In this document: one piece after another, positions 28,013 to 38,309 of the stretch | Numbering within the stretch: position 1 is the stretch's first letter | How the letters are laid out: each line of letters begins with the position of its first letter | NCBI GenBank assembly: GCA_049487715.1 | Contig: CP150573.1 | Coordinates: forward strand, 310,001 to 374,000 | Reading direction: 5' to 3' | Source of the DNA: Pycnococcus provasolii | Taxonomy: Eukaryota; Chlorophyta; Pseudoscourfieldiophyceae; Pseudoscourfieldiales | Length of the DNA stretch: 64,000 nucleotides | Notes under the pieces: generated by a model | Database searches by the model: none | Told to the model about the DNA's origin: nothing | The model's input: the letters and a program-made list of their open reading frames with translations, nothing else | Made by a program: the position numbers and the translations under genes

Positions 28013-29392
28013 CTATAAAAATTGTTACCTAAATTTTATTTTCTTTCATTCTGAGAGAGAGAAAGTGTTTGTGTGCTCTGTGACGTTCCGTTCTGACGTA
28101 TCGTGTGAGAACGAGCGCTCGAACGTGCATATGTGGACTACTATCCTCAGACTACGCAAGTCAAGGTCTTATGAGAATTGACCCCTTGGGTTACTATGGC
28201 CCTTGCGCAAGTCGAAGACGTGCGTGGCTGATTTTGCGGTTCAGCGCTCTGTCCACTCTATGGGTATGGAGGGAAAATGGTAAAAACGTAGTTGGGGTTT
28301 GGTTCCTTCTTTCTTCGAAATCTCCGGCCAAGGCCAAATATTGCGCAATCCCGCGTTTCCAAATCACGAATCACGTGTGGTGGGTGGCAGCCGCCAAGCA
28401 AGCCCGGGGATGGTTTGCAAGCCTGTGATGGGGAAAAACGACGAAAGGATTCACGTACCGGATACAACGATACGCCCGCAGCCAAAACCCTCCCTTTGAT
28501 ACGTCTGGGGGGCAGGTGTGCGTTGACCTTTTTTTCTAAAAAAGCCAGTTGACCCCCAAAATTTGGGCAAGCAATTTTTTCCGTGAAAACCAAGGTGAAA
28601 CAAAAACATCGCGCCACTTGGAACCAAAAAGTAGGGCGATGGCGACAACGAAAAAGTAGTCTAAGTAAGGGAACTACGAGGTACAGTACACTGAAGTACC
28701 GGGTAGGGTAGGTGGGTTTGCGAAAAAAAAGCGAAAACAATGCCTCCCTCGTTCAACCGAATATCCACAAGGAGATGAAAACCAGAAACACCAGAAAGCC
28801 CGCGTATTCCGCGTATTCCCTACCGGGTAGATTCTGGGGCCCACATCGCTTTCGGTGGTTGATTTTCTCCAAAAGATTAGATTCACTCCCCGGGGGATAG
28901 GCACTGCCCATATCTCCGTCTCTCGGACGACAACTAGGGGAGGGGGCCTCCACCGTGGCAGTGGCACACCCTCTGTCCCTCCCTTTTTGGTTTGTCCACC
29001 CCCTCCTCCTCCCCTTTTCCTCCCCTTTGCGCGGCTCATTCCACCTCACACCGCTTACGTACACATCAACATCAACTCGCACGCGCGTATCTCTCGTGAT
29101 AACCTTGTAAGAGGAGGAGACCGAACTACTTCTTCAACTACGTATAGAGCTTGCTGTTTGCTTATAGCTTGCTTTTCATTTCGGACGTTTCATCGCTTCA
29201 TTTTCCTTGTTTGCGTTTTTTTTAGCTTTGAGTTTGACATTTTCACCGTTTCTACGCATCAGCTCACTTTTACCGTGGGTGCTCACAACAAAAGAAAAGA
29301 AGATAAAACAAACTGCTCACCTCAGCTCATAAAGCTCATAGACCTTCTCTCGCTCGCTCTCTCCTCTTTTTCTATTCCGTTCATACCACAAA
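28013..29392. other. 1.4-kb gene-free region
   Basis: Between Rab and the unknown Cys-motif gene. ORFs here lack composition bias or motifs expected of protein. Poly-T/poly-A tracts, TTCGAAATC/GATTTTTC-like words and a pyrimidine-rich leader (about 28970-29030) immediately upstream of the next gene are seen. It probably contains the 5' UTR and promoter of that gene. No RNA gene was recognised. Confidence 0.35.
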
Positions 29393-30265
29393 ATGAAGGT
29401 TTCTTCAGCCACCAAGACCACGCAGCAGCGAACTTCGCCTGCACACAATAGGCGACACGCCATGAAACAACAACTACGCAGCAACCTGAAACAGCAAACA
29501 GTCCTTCAGGCGGTGTCAGGAAAGGAAAGGACGACGACAGCAATACACCAAAACCAAAAGCAAAAGCAGCCATCGGAAGAGGCGGTGCACAACCTTCTAC
29601 AGAATCTTCCCATGGCGGATAACAAGTACGTGTCGTTGCCTATCCACACCCCACCTGTTCGCAAAGAAAAAAAAGCTAACACCACCACCACCACCAACAA
29701 CAACAACAAAAACTCGCTCAGCTGTGTCACTCACGATAACGTCGTGAAAGACGACCCTTGTGAGGAGTGCCTGCTTACGTGCGATACGTACCCGCTTCCA
29801 GATTTCGCGGAGTGCGGAGGGTGCGTGACCATCGAGCCTGAAGTCGAAAACAACGAGTGCCTTCTGACGTGCGACCTGTCGCCCATGCCCGACTTCGAGG
29901 AGTTTCAGTCGCCAACCATGACATTCGACCAGCCCGTTCCACGACGCGCGACGAAGCAGAAGAACGTCGTCATCACGTTTACCGAAAACGTATCCACGCA
30001 AGGAAAGGACAAGGTGTTTGTGCACCACAAGCCGACGTCTGACGGCGCATCTTGGGGTGGGTGGGTTCTTCTGCCCTCTGTGAGCGCGGAATACGGCCGT
30101 GTGCGGCAGATCACGCTGCCAACAAGCACGCAGGAGCCGTTCGTCTTCTCAGTGCGGCATTCGGCGAAACCGTGCAGTGGATCTGCTTTCTATACCGTGG
30201 ATCCTACCAGCACGAAGCGTGATACGATCGACGTTATTTGCACACCAGATGGGTGCGCTTGGTGA
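29393..30265 (+). CDS. Unknown protein with duplicated CLLTCD-PxPDF motif
   Basis: 290 residues, start ATG in a good context. I do not recognise the family. The N-terminus is basic and Gln/Thr-rich, followed by an Asn/Thr run (TTTTTTNNNNKN). A repeated motif occurs at about residues 126 and 158: ECLLTCDTYPLPDFAE and ECLLTCDLSPMPDFEE. The C-terminal 90 residues look like a small beta-domain (KNVVITFTENVSTQGKDKVF, GGWVLLPS, PFVFSVRHS, FYTVDPTST) ending in VICTPDGCAW. This part could be a carbohydrate-binding or Ig-like module, but that is speculation. No signal peptide is evident. The stop is followed 83 bp later by an extended copy of the 3'-flanking element. Confidence 0.6.
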   Translation: MKVSSATKTTQQRTSPAHNRRHAMKQQLRSNLKQQTVLQAVSGKERTTTAIHQNQKQKQPSEEAVHNLLQNLPMADNKYVSLPIHTPPVRKEKKANTTTTTNNNNKNSLSCVTHDNVVKDDPCEECLLTCDTYPLPDFAECGGCVTIEPEVENNECLLTCDLSPMPDFEEFQSPTMTFDQPVPRRATKQKNVVITFTENVSTQGKDKVFVHHKPTSDGASWGGWVLLPSVSAEYGRVRQITLPTSTQEPFVFSVRHSAKPCSGSAFYTVDPTSTKRDTIDVICTPDGCAW

Positions 30266-30348
30266 TTCAGTACTTTGGTTTCCTCAACGCTGCGGTGCAC
30301 GGAGCACCAACGTGACGCCCCCACTTTCTCTTGATAATACGCAATACG

Positions 30349-30504
30349 TAAGATCGCTCAGTAATTCAGTAATTGAACGCGCTTTACTTCGTCCAACGGT
30401 CTTACCATTCCCACCATTCCCATTCACCTTTCAGCCCATATTCCTCGACGACATTCAGCAACTCGTTTGTTTGTATATGGCGCTGGTGATTTCGAAGCTA
30501 CTAT
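30349..30504 (+). repeat. 3'-flanking dispersed element, copy 4 (extended form)
   Basis: Reads TAAGATCGCTCAGTAATTCA, GCGCTTTACTTCGTCCAACG, CCATTCCCACCATTCCCATT, then the extension CATTCAGCAACTCG and GGCGCTGGTGATTTCGAAGC followed by TACTAT, shared with copy 2. It contains a short internal duplication (CAGTAATTCAGTAATT). It is in sense with the upstream gene. Confidence 0.8.
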
Positions 30505-30922
30505 CAGGCCACTTTTTGGTTTTCGTCCGGTTCCACTTGCGCTCAATTTGTTGTCAAGGTTGTTGCGTGCGGTGGCGCCAACTACCGCGCCTAACGACGC
30601 GCCTAACCACGCCTAACTAACACGCCGAAGCACTACCCGTCAACTAACGCTTGGAGGAGTGTGACAGCTTTATAAGGCATAATAATGCAAAGGGGAAAAC
30701 CCAAAATTCCTGCCCGGATATTCCGGGGATCCACCATTGCATTGCTTCCCTCCCCTTCGAAGGGGCACCCCTCGCAGCCAGCCAATCAGTGCCCTCCCCT
30801 CAGGGCCCCTGTTTCGGATAGCCCCTCCCCTCCTCCCATCCAGATAATACTACTAATCATCTCTCTCGCGCGAATCTACTTCTCGTCGCACATTCGCGTC
30901 AACTTACATACGACACGATACG
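30505..30922. promoter_or_regulatory. Promoter region of the glycyl-tRNA synthetase gene
   Basis: About 420 bp with no gene. A tandem CGCCTAACGACGCGCCTAACC-type word lies near 30588-30620, and a pyrimidine-rich tract (CCCTCCCC repeated) at about 30750-30840. It precedes the ATG at 30923. Confidence 0.35.
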
Positions 30923-33900
30923 ATGTCCGCAACACACACTTGTGGTGTCAACCTGGGGTTCAACCTGCGCACTTGCGGAATCATACCACGCAACCGGGTT
31001 CACAACACAAATGCAACGTGGTTCACTCGCCCCCGGCCCCTTCAACCCGCTCGCACGAATCACGCCGCCGTTTTCGCCCTGTCACGCGCAACCTCGTCCT
31101 CGCCGACAGCCTTATCGTCAACGTCCGTCGGTGCATCCGTCGGTGCGGCTGTTGATGTCAACGACCTGGACGCACCGTCGTCGTCATCGACGTCGTCACA
31201 GTCAAAATCGCAGCAAAGCACTCAGCCGGCGAGTCCGGTATCGTTCCAGAGTGCGATACAGCGTCTTCAAAACTTCTGGTCCAAAAACCATAACTGCATA
31301 ATCTCCATGCCAACAAACTCGGAAGTGGGAGCAGGCACCATGAACCCGAACACGTTCTTACGATCACTAGGACCAGAGCCGTGGTCCGTCTGCTACCCCG
31401 AGCCGTCCGTGCGTCCTGACGACAGCAGATACGGAGAAAACCCAAACCGCATACAGCAGCACACGCAGTTCCAAGTTCTCCTAAAGCCCGACCCAGGTAA
31501 CGCGCAGCAGCTCTATTTACAGAGCCTTGAGGCGCTCGGGTGCGACGTCAGGAGACACGACGTGCGTTTCGTCGAGGACAACTGGGAAAGCCCAGCGCTC
31601 GGTGCGTGGGGGCTTGGGTGGGAGGTGTGGTACGACGGCATGGAGGTGACGCAGTTCACGTACTTCCAGCAGGTGGGAGGGCTGCCGTGCGACCCGCCTG
31701 CGGTGGAGATCACGTACGGACTCGAGCGTCTGCTCATGGCGCTTCAGGGAGTGGACCACTTCAAGGACGTCGTGTACTCGGACACCACGGGAACGACGTA
31801 CGGGGAGGTGTACCTTCAGAACGAAATGGAGTTCTCAAGCTACCAGCTCGACGAGGGGAATGTCGAAAATCACAGACGAAGGTACGACACGTACGTCGGC
31901 GAGGCGGCTGCGCTCATCGAAGCGCGCCTGCCGCTGCCGGCGTACGCGCACGTGCTCAAGGCTAGCCACGCATTCAACGTGCTCGACGCGCGTGGTGCCG
32001 TCGGACCCACGGAGCGCGCGCAGCTGTTTGCGGACATGCGCAACCTTGCAAGGGGATGCGCTGGCCTTTTCTTGGAAAGGCGCGAGGAGCTGGGACACCC
32101 ACTAGGCAATGCCAGCGCTGACACAGCGCCCGCGCCTCCTGAGCCGCCTGTGACCGCGACGACGGACGCAGTGGATCCACGCGCGTTCGTGATCGAGATT
32201 GGTACGGAGGAGCTGCCACCGCGCGAGGCATCCCTCGCCGCTGACGCACTCGCAGTCTCGGTGAAGGGTGTGGTCGACGAGCTAAACCTCGATCACGGAG
32301 ACGTTACTTCGGTGCACACGCCGAGGCGTGCAGCCTGCCTCGTGGACAGGCTAGCGACGCAGACGAAAGCTTTCACGGAGACGATTCGAGGCCCTCCCGC
32401 GGCAAAGTGCTACGACGACGACGGCGCGCCAACCAAGGCTGTACAGGGATTCCTGAAAAAGAATGGCGCCTCGGTGGATGACCTTACGATCGCCGTTGAC
32501 CCGAGCGCGGGCAAGAAGGACGCTGGAGTTGAATATGTCTGGCTGAAGCGAGATGTCCCGGCAACAGCAGCTGGACCATCGCTCGCCGCAGCTCTTCAGG
32601 AGAGCGTGCCGAAGGCACTTGCAAATGTCAGCTGGAAGACAATGCGCTGGGACCAGGGCGAGAAGCACAAGTCATATCCCCGACCCGTGCGATGGGTACT
32701 CAGCATGCACGGCGAGACACCGCTAGGCTTGTCCCTCTTCGGCGTGACGAGCGGCAAGACGACCGTGGGAGCTCGCATCGGTTCCGAGGAGCCCAAGCTT
32801 GAGGTTTCGTCCGCAGAGTCGTACGCCGACGTGCTGTCAAGCAAAGGACACGTCTCCTTTCTCGTGCCCACCGAGCGTCGTGCTGAGATTCGCCACATTG
32901 CTGAACATGTCGCGTCTACGGTTGGTGGACGTGTGCCCCCCACTGCGGACACCGAATCGCTCCTTGACGAGGTGACTGGCCTCGTCGAGAGCCCGGAGGG
33001 TGTTTCGGGCGAGTTTGACGCGTCGTTCCTCGCTCTTCCCAGGCCCGTTCTCGAGATTGTGATGAAGAAGCACCAGCGATATTTCGCCGTGGAAAAGGAG
33101 GATGGAAGCGCACTTCTGCCATCCTTTGTCGCCATCGCCAATCAGCCTTGCGATCCAAGCGCATGCCGCACAGGGTATGAGAAAGTTCTCCAGGCACGCC
33201 TCGAGGATGCTCTGTTCTACTACGAAGCGGACCGATCCACGCCTATCGAGGAGCACCACGCGCGGCTGGACGGGACGGTTTTCCACCCAAGACTTGGAAC
33301 GCTCCTCGACAAGTGCAAGAGGGTGCAGGCGCTTGTGCAGCCCGTTGGTAAGCTCGTGGGATGCAGCGACGAGGCAATCGCTCAGGCAGAGGACGCTTCC
33401 GCATACATGAGCTTCGATCTCGCGAGCCAAGTTGTGATGGAATTTCCCACACTCGCAGGCACGATGGCATCTCACTACGCATCCGCAGCGGGCCAGTCGG
33501 ATGCCGTTGCTACCGCGCTAGGTGACGCCTACCTGCCGAAAGATTCGGGTGTGTCGAGCGTCGTAGATGTGCCGTCGAGCGAGTCGGGTCACCTTCTTGC
33601 TCTATGTGACAAGCTGGATGCGTTTGTCGGATTGTACCGAGTTGGATGTGCCCCGCAGGCGAATGCGGATCCGTTTGGTATGCGCAGGTTGGCCTATGGC
33701 GTTCTCGCTCTCCTGATGGGCCCGACTAACCCTGCATTGTCAGGCACCACCACAAGCGTTCCCTGCAACAGTGCCGACGTCACATCGCTCGTTGCTCACG
33801 TGCTCAAGAATCTTGAGTCGAGCGGCGATCTGCGCGAGGCTGAAAAAGCATCGTCCGAGGAAGAGGGCAAGGGGAAGAAGAAGAAGAAGAAGGTGCAGGC

Positions 33901-34456
33901 TGATGGCACGGCTGATGATATGGTCGATTTTCTAAATCGCCGTCTCTATCAGCTTCTTGCAGATGCCAAGGCAGCGCCCGTAGAGGCGATTCGCGCCGTG
34001 CAAGGTGTTCGCGGCGATCCACGCCTTGTTGCCAGCACGCTGCAGTTTTTGGCACCGAAGCTTGCAGACGGCAGTCTGGCAGACCTCCTCGGCTCATACG
34101 TGCGATGCGTACGCATTCGGTCGAAGAACGCGGAAGCTGTCGAGGCGGCTGGGTGCGGCGCAAGCGGTGCGGATGCCCTTGGTGCCATTGACACATCGCT
34201 TTTCGAAAATGACAGCGAGAAGGAGTTGTACGAGGCTCTGAGCGTTGCTTATGAAAAATACGACAAGGACATGGATCTTAAATCTTGGATTGCCATGTCC
34301 TCTCCCCTCGTGGATCCTGCCTCCAATTTCTTCGATGGGACTCTTGTGATTGCAGACGACGAAAGTCTACGTGCTAACAGATTGAAACTTGTCAGCGCCC
34401 TAGTTGGCCTTGCCGATGGTGTCGTGGACGTGACGGAGCTCACAGGGCTCTTTTAA
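30923..34456 (+). CDS. Organellar bacterial-type glycyl-tRNA synthetase, fused alpha and beta chains
   Basis: 1,177 residues. An N-terminal leader of about 100 residues rich in Ser/Thr/Arg (SATHTCGVNLGFNLRTCG) looks like a plastid and/or mitochondrial transit peptide. The alpha part (residues about 108-395) has FQSAIQRLQNFWSKNHNCII, EVGAGTMNPNTFLRSLGPEP, YGENPNRIQQHTQFQVLLKP, YDGMEVTQFTYFQQVGGLPC and VEITYGLERLLMALQGV. The beta part begins FVIEIGTEELPPREA and includes MRWDQGEKHKSYPRPVRWVL, FLALPRPVLEIVMKKHQRYF, FHPRLGTLLDKCKRVQALV and a C-terminal anticodon-binding helical domain. This is the EDD1-type enzyme of plant organelles. A Lys run (KGKKKKKKVQ) is inserted in the C-terminal domain near residue 985. 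Confidence 0.96.
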   Translation: MSATHTCGVNLGFNLRTCGIIPRNRVHNTNATWFTRPRPLQPARTNHAAVFALSRATSSSPTALSSTSVGASVGAAVDVNDLDAPSSSSTSSQSKSQQSTQPASPVSFQSAIQRLQNFWSKNHNCIISMPTNSEVGAGTMNPNTFLRSLGPEPWSVCYPEPSVRPDDSRYGENPNRIQQHTQFQVLLKPDPGNAQQLYLQSLEALGCDVRRHDVRFVEDNWESPALGAWGLGWEVWYDGMEVTQFTYFQQVGGLPCDPPAVEITYGLERLLMALQGVDHFKDVVYSDTTGTTYGEVYLQNEMEFSSYQLDEGNVENHRRRYDTYVGEAAALIEARLPLPAYAHVLKASHAFNVLDARGAVGPTERAQLFADMRNLARGCAGLFLERREELGHPLGNASADTAPAPPEPPVTATTDAVDPRAFVIEIGTEELPPREASLAADALAVSVKGVVDELNLDHGDVTSVHTPRRAACLVDRLATQTKAFTETIRGPPAAKCYDDDGAPTKAVQGFLKKNGASVDDLTIAVDPSAGKKDAGVEYVWLKRDVPATAAGPSLAAALQESVPKALANVSWKTMRWDQGEKHKSYPRPVRWVLSMHGETPLGLSLFGVTSGKTTVGARIGSEEPKLEVSSAESYADVLSSKGHVSFLVPTERRAEIRHIAEHVASTVGGRVPPTADTESLLDEVTGLVESPEGVSGEFDASFLALPRPVLEIVMKKHQRYFAVEKEDGSALLPSFVAIANQPCDPSACRTGYEKVLQARLEDALFYYEADRSTPIEEHHARLDGTVFHPRLGTLLDKCKRVQALVQPVGKLVGCSDEAIAQAEDASAYMSFDLASQVVMEFPTLAGTMASHYASAAGQSDAVATALGDAYLPKDSGVSSVVDVPSSESGHLLALCDKLDAFVGLYRVGCAPQANADPFGMRRLAYGVLALLMGPTNPALSGTTTSVPCNSADVTSLVAHVLKNLESSGDLREAEKASSEEEGKGKKKKKKVQADGTADDMVDFLNRRLYQLLADAKAAPVEAIRAVQGVRGDPRLVASTLQFLAPKLADGSLADLLGSYVRCVRIRSKNAEAVEAAGCGASGADALGAIDTSLFENDSEKELYEALSVAYEKYDKDMDLKSWIAMSSPLVDPASNFFDGTLVIADDESLRANRLKLVSALVGLADGVVDVTELTGLF

Positions 34457-34785
34457 TTTTTGATCTTTTCAACAGTTCCTCATCCTGGGGTTGGGACTCG
34501 GTGACGCGACATGTGGCTCGTCAGTTCTGTTGGCACGTCGTCGACGGCGTGCAGCAGCAGCAGCGGCGGCAGTAGCAGCCTAAGGTGAGGTGGCAACCAT
34601 GATTTGAATTGGATCAAAAGGGTGAAGAAAATGTTTTCGTTCTCCGAATTTTATGTCTTCTGTTACCTTTTTTGAAGAACCCTGCAAACACGATTTCCGA
34701 TCTTCAACTTCACCCCTCCCTTTCGGCCTCACGGGCAATTTATTGAATTAAATTATTTCCCATCCCCAGCGCGTGTTTTCTCTTA
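34457..34785. other. Convergent 3' intergenic region
   Basis: About 330 bp between the stops of GlyRS and the EF-hand gene. It has a CAGCAG/CGGCGG short repeat near 34550-34580 and A/T-rich stretches suited to 3' ends. No copy of the 3'-flanking element was found here. Confidence 0.35.
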
Positions 34786-37098
34786 TTAGTTGGACTTAGT
34801 CCACCACGACTTGGCCATGCACAGCTTCTTGCAGTTGGACATCTTTCCTTCCTTTTCCATGAAGCACTGCGGCGTGTGGCAGTACCCCGACGCACAGTTG
34901 GAGTGCATCTCACATTCGATGCCGTCAGCAAGGTTGCGGCGGACTCGGCGAGTTCCGGGGACGGAAACAGGTTCCGCCTCGGGGAACGCAGGATCGTACG
35001 GCACCTCGGGGGCGGTTCCGTCAGGACCTCCCGATTCCTCGGGGGCGGTTCCGTCAGGACCTCCCGATTCCTCGGGGCGTTCTGCGGCAGGATCTCCCGT
35101 CACCTCGGGGGCTTCGGCAGGATCGTACGGCACCTCGGGGAACGCAGGATCGTACGGCACCTCGGGGGCGGTTCCGTCAGGACCTCCCGATTCCTCGGGG
35201 GCGGCTTCGGCAGGATCTCCCGTCACCTCGGGGGCGGTTCCGGCAGGATCAGTTCCCGGCGACTTTTCCTCGTGCTCGTCCTTTTTCTCTGAGCACAAAT
35301 CCAATTCCTTATGCCAATCGCATTTCTGGTCTTCGCATGTGTTTTTCGTGGTGTAGGTTGCGCACGGCGTCTCCTCTTCCTCTGAGCACTTAGTACCTTC
35401 AGGAAGATCATCATGCCAATCGCATTTCTGGTCCTCGCATGTGTTTTTCGTGGTGTAGGTTGCGCACGGCGTCTTCTCGTCCTCGTGCTTGTGCTCGTCC
35501 TTTTTCTCTGAGCACAAAGATTCATGCCAATCGCATGGGTGCTCTTCGCATGTGGCTTCCGTGATGTAGGTTGCGCACGGCGTCTTCTCGTCCTCGTGCT
35601 TGTGCTCGTCCTTTTTCTCTGAGCACAAAGATTCATGCCAATCGCATGGGTGCTCTTCGCATGTGGCTTCCGTGATGTAGGTTGCGCACGGCGTCTTCTC
35701 GTCCTCGTGCTTGTGCTCGTCCTTTTTCTCTGAGCACAAAGATTCATGCCAATCGCATGGGTGCTCTTCGCATGTGGCTTCCGTGATGTAGGTTGCGCAC
35801 GGCGTCTTCTCGTCCTCGTTCTTGGCACCATCAGCAACCGGTTCCGTCGCCGTTTTGATAGCGCACGTAAAAACGAGGGCATTCCACTTGCAGTTAGGGT
35901 CCAGAGTCTCGCAAGTGGTCTTTGTGACGTGTTCAGCGCACGCCAGCTCTGGTGGAGTTTCGGTGACGTTGCCCGGGACCGGCGGGCATTCCAACATAGT
36001 AAGTTGGCACGATCCGTCAAAGCACTTGATAGGCTTCAAGGGTTCAGCTGCAGTGGGACACGTTTCAGTGACGCCGTTCTTACCATCCTCGTTGGTTTGG
36101 CCGGCTATGACCTTGTCCATTTCGGGCATGGCAGCAAGCAGGTTACGGCGACGCGCGCTAGCCGTCTTCGTCACAGTCGCAACCACCAGATCAGCTCCGA
36201 TGTTGATAATCTTGTAATCCTTTGGGGACACCACCACGGCATATCCACTCGCAGTGTTGAAAGTCACAAGGCCGGGCTTCGCCGTGAAGCCAGTCACCGT
36301 GAAGCTGCGCGTCGTCGTTCCCTTGGCGAGCATAAGGCTTTTCACGCCTCCAAGGCTTGCCGGTGTCATACCGACAACATCGAAGATGGAGCTGGACTTG
36401 ACAGCCTCGCCAACGGCGATGGGCGTCGAGGTTCCCTTCTTGGTAAGTGTTCCGTCGCCGCTCGCCTTCGACTCCTTGCTCTCCTCCACGACGACGGCGG
36501 TGAGTCCCACGATGACACCCACGAGGGCACACAGGATGACCATGAGAACACCGGCGAATATCATGAGGCGTTTCGCCGTCTTCTTGCTCTGCTTGTAAAG
36601 CTCCGCGGCACGCGCAAGCTCGAGCGGCGCAACGGTGCCGTCACCGTCAACATCGAACGCCTTGAGTGTAGGCTGGATCTCCTTGGGCAGCGTCTTGATG
36701 GAGATGGAGCCCTCCTTGTTGGCCTTCTTCATTTCCGCGTACACGGTGAAGACCTCCGTGAGTTCGTCCATCTCGAGCCTGCCGTTTTTCTCGTCGTCAA
36801 TCTCGCGAAGGATCGGCTGCAGGGTCTTGGGGAACGCGCCGACGCTGATGTACGGCGCCGCTGTGGTCAACGGATCAGGCAGCTCGCTAGGGTCGATGAT
36901 GCCGTTACCGTTGGTGTCGTACTGCTGGAGCTTCTCCCGCAGTTCCGGCGGGCAGTCGGCGATCTTCACTCCGTGCAGCACCTTGCGCACTTCTCCCATA
37001 GCTTGCGTCGTCATGTTGTCTTGTTCTGGGTCCGTCTCCAAGGTTGACGCGATGTCTGCAACGTTTAGCTGGAACGACTGAAGTCTTTCCACAGGCAT
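34786..37098 (-). CDS. EF-hand, single-pass membrane protein with Cys-repeat ectodomain
   Basis: 770 residues from the ATG of MPVERLQSFQ; the frame is open further upstream but without homologous look. The cytosolic N-terminus has EF-hand-like loops: DTNGNGIIDPSE, a weaker DDEKNGRLEMDE and DVDGDGTVAPLE, so calcium binding is likely. One membrane helix follows (LMIFAGVLMVILCALVGVIV). The ectodomain holds five Cys-rich repeats of the CATYxTxxTCExxxCDWH type, three of them identical over 37 residues, then a Pro/Glu/Gly tandem-repeat stalk (EESGGPDGTAPE, EVPYDPA), and a small C-terminal Cys knot (CEMHSNCASGYCHTPQCFME). It looks like a calcium-regulated cell-surface or cell-wall-linked sensor. The ligand is unknown. 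Confidence 0.78.
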   Translation of the reverse strand: MPVERLQSFQLNVADIASTLETDPEQDNMTTQAMGEVRKVLHGVKIADCPPELREKLQQYDTNGNGIIDPSELPDPLTTAAPYISVGAFPKTLQPILREIDDEKNGRLEMDELTEVFTVYAEMKKANKEGSISIKTLPKEIQPTLKAFDVDGDGTVAPLELARAAELYKQSKKTAKRLMIFAGVLMVILCALVGVIVGLTAVVVEESKESKASGDGTLTKKGTSTPIAVGEAVKSSSIFDVVGMTPASLGGVKSLMLAKGTTTRSFTVTGFTAKPGLVTFNTASGYAVVVSPKDYKIINIGADLVVATVTKTASARRRNLLAAMPEMDKVIAGQTNEDGKNGVTETCPTAAEPLKPIKCFDGSCQLTMLECPPVPGNVTETPPELACAEHVTKTTCETLDPNCKWNALVFTCAIKTATEPVADGAKNEDEKTPCATYITEATCEEHPCDWHESLCSEKKDEHKHEDEKTPCATYITEATCEEHPCDWHESLCSEKKDEHKHEDEKTPCATYITEATCEEHPCDWHESLCSEKKDEHKHEDEKTPCATYTTKNTCEDQKCDWHDDLPEGTKCSEEEETPCATYTTKNTCEDQKCDWHKELDLCSEKKDEHEEKSPGTDPAGTAPEVTGDPAEAAPEESGGPDGTAPEVPYDPAFPEVPYDPAEAPEVTGDPAAERPEESGGPDGTAPEESGGPDGTAPEVPYDPAFPEAEPVSVPGTRRVRRNLADGIECEMHSNCASGYCHTPQCFMEKEGKMSNCKKLCMAKSWWTKSN
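35471..35803 (-). repeat. Three perfect 111-bp coding tandem repeats
   Basis: Units start at 35471, 35582 and 35693 and appear identical at the DNA level, each encoding 37 residues (EDEKTPCATYITEATCEEHP then CDWHESLCSEKKDEHKH). DNA identity, not only protein identity, indicates very recent expansion or active gene conversion. Two diverged units lie on the downstream side of the gene. Confidence 0.9.
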
Positions 37099-38309
37099 AC
37101 AACGGCAGGCAAGGCGGCCTTTGAGTTGTGATGGGAGGGGAGGGGCGAGGAGGAGGCGAGGGGCGACGCGAGCACGGGGCACGGGGCACGGGGCCCGGTG
37201 AAGTTTGTGCGGGGGCGTTTTCCGAACACGCCTGCTGCGAGAGATTGGCAAGGCTTCTAGGCGGCGGCAAGGCGGCAAGGCGGGCGGCGGCAACTCTCCT
37301 AACAAACAGAACAGCGCGTTTTCCCGGTCCTTGCATTCCGTTGGTTCGCCAGTTGCCCCTCCTACCGTAGGACGCGTTTTGTGCAAGGCTCCCTCTCCCT
37401 CTCCCTGGCATTCTCGGCCTGGTCCACCGGCCTGGTCTAGCGGCCGTCTCGCTAGCGCCTAGCGGTGGGGACGAATCGACCATCCATGGGGGCAACTGTA
37501 CAAGGGGCCACCGAGTCTCTCTCGTCGGCTCATTTTATACTTTGGGGAATATGAGCTCATTATGAGCGTGTGCGATCCCACAGTGAACCCAGCGGGCCAC
37601 TGGTCACTGGCCCTCGCTCGATCAATCACGTGACTCCCCCCCCCCCTTGAAGATGCAAAACCGGTATCCCCAAAAGACTTGCTGTCTTTATTCTCTGTTC
37701 CTTGAAAAGAAATCTGGCTTAACATTTGCACCACCATCCATTGCACATGACGACGAGATGCAAAACCGGTATCCCCAAAAGACTTGCTCCAGACATGGCA
37801 GAACTTTTGCCAATCGATGCAGGACAACAAGGTCCGGACAGCCTAACAAAGTCGAGTGACTGCCCAAAGGTTAGGGAACCGTCCCGAAGCTAAGTTAGTT
37901 GGTTAGGTTAATAACAGCCAATGCCTCTCGACGTGGGTTACCGACCAAAGCAAATGCCTCTCGGCTCTCGACCTGAAATACCGACCAAAAAAGGGTTTTT
38001 CGGGGTTTCCCTTATGCGGTGGTTTGCCAATTCCTTACGCGTCAGGGGCACTTCGGGTCCGGATAATCGCGACCATTTTCTTCAATTCATACCACCCGAG
38101 TCGCGTTTGAGAGGTCTCCGTTGGTCGCGCGGAAACGCTAAAACCGTCACGCAAATCCGGCAATTATTCCAGTACGATAGGACCAAAGATCACTCAATTA
38201 CTACCGGTTATCGCAAAGTTATTGCTTGAAATACCGTCACCATTAATTTAGCGGACCTCTGTAAGGTTAACCCAAGGGGAGTTATACTCTAAAAAATATG
38301 GGTGACTTG
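37099..38309. other. 1.2-kb gene-free region with short direct repeats
   Basis: A 33-bp direct repeat beginning AGATGCAAAACCGGTATCCC occurs near 37652 and 37757, about 105 bp apart. ACCGACCAAA and ATGCCTCTCG words recur at about 37920-37990. A poly-C run sits at about 37636. No protein or RNA gene was recognised. The first part is the promoter of the EF-hand gene. Confidence 0.4.

Noticed and set aside
28258-28740. 160-codon minus-strand ORF in the gene-free region after Rab
   Set aside because: No ATG-proximal protein-like sequence, codon use and composition look non-coding, and no motif is present.
35471-35803. Regularly spaced identical repeats as a CRISPR array
   Set aside because: The units are contiguous without unique spacers, are in frame inside a coding sequence, and the genome is eukaryotic.
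35746-37047. 433-codon ORF opposite the EF-hand gene
   Set aside because: Complement of the EF-hand protein, which has clear motifs; the opposite frame has none.
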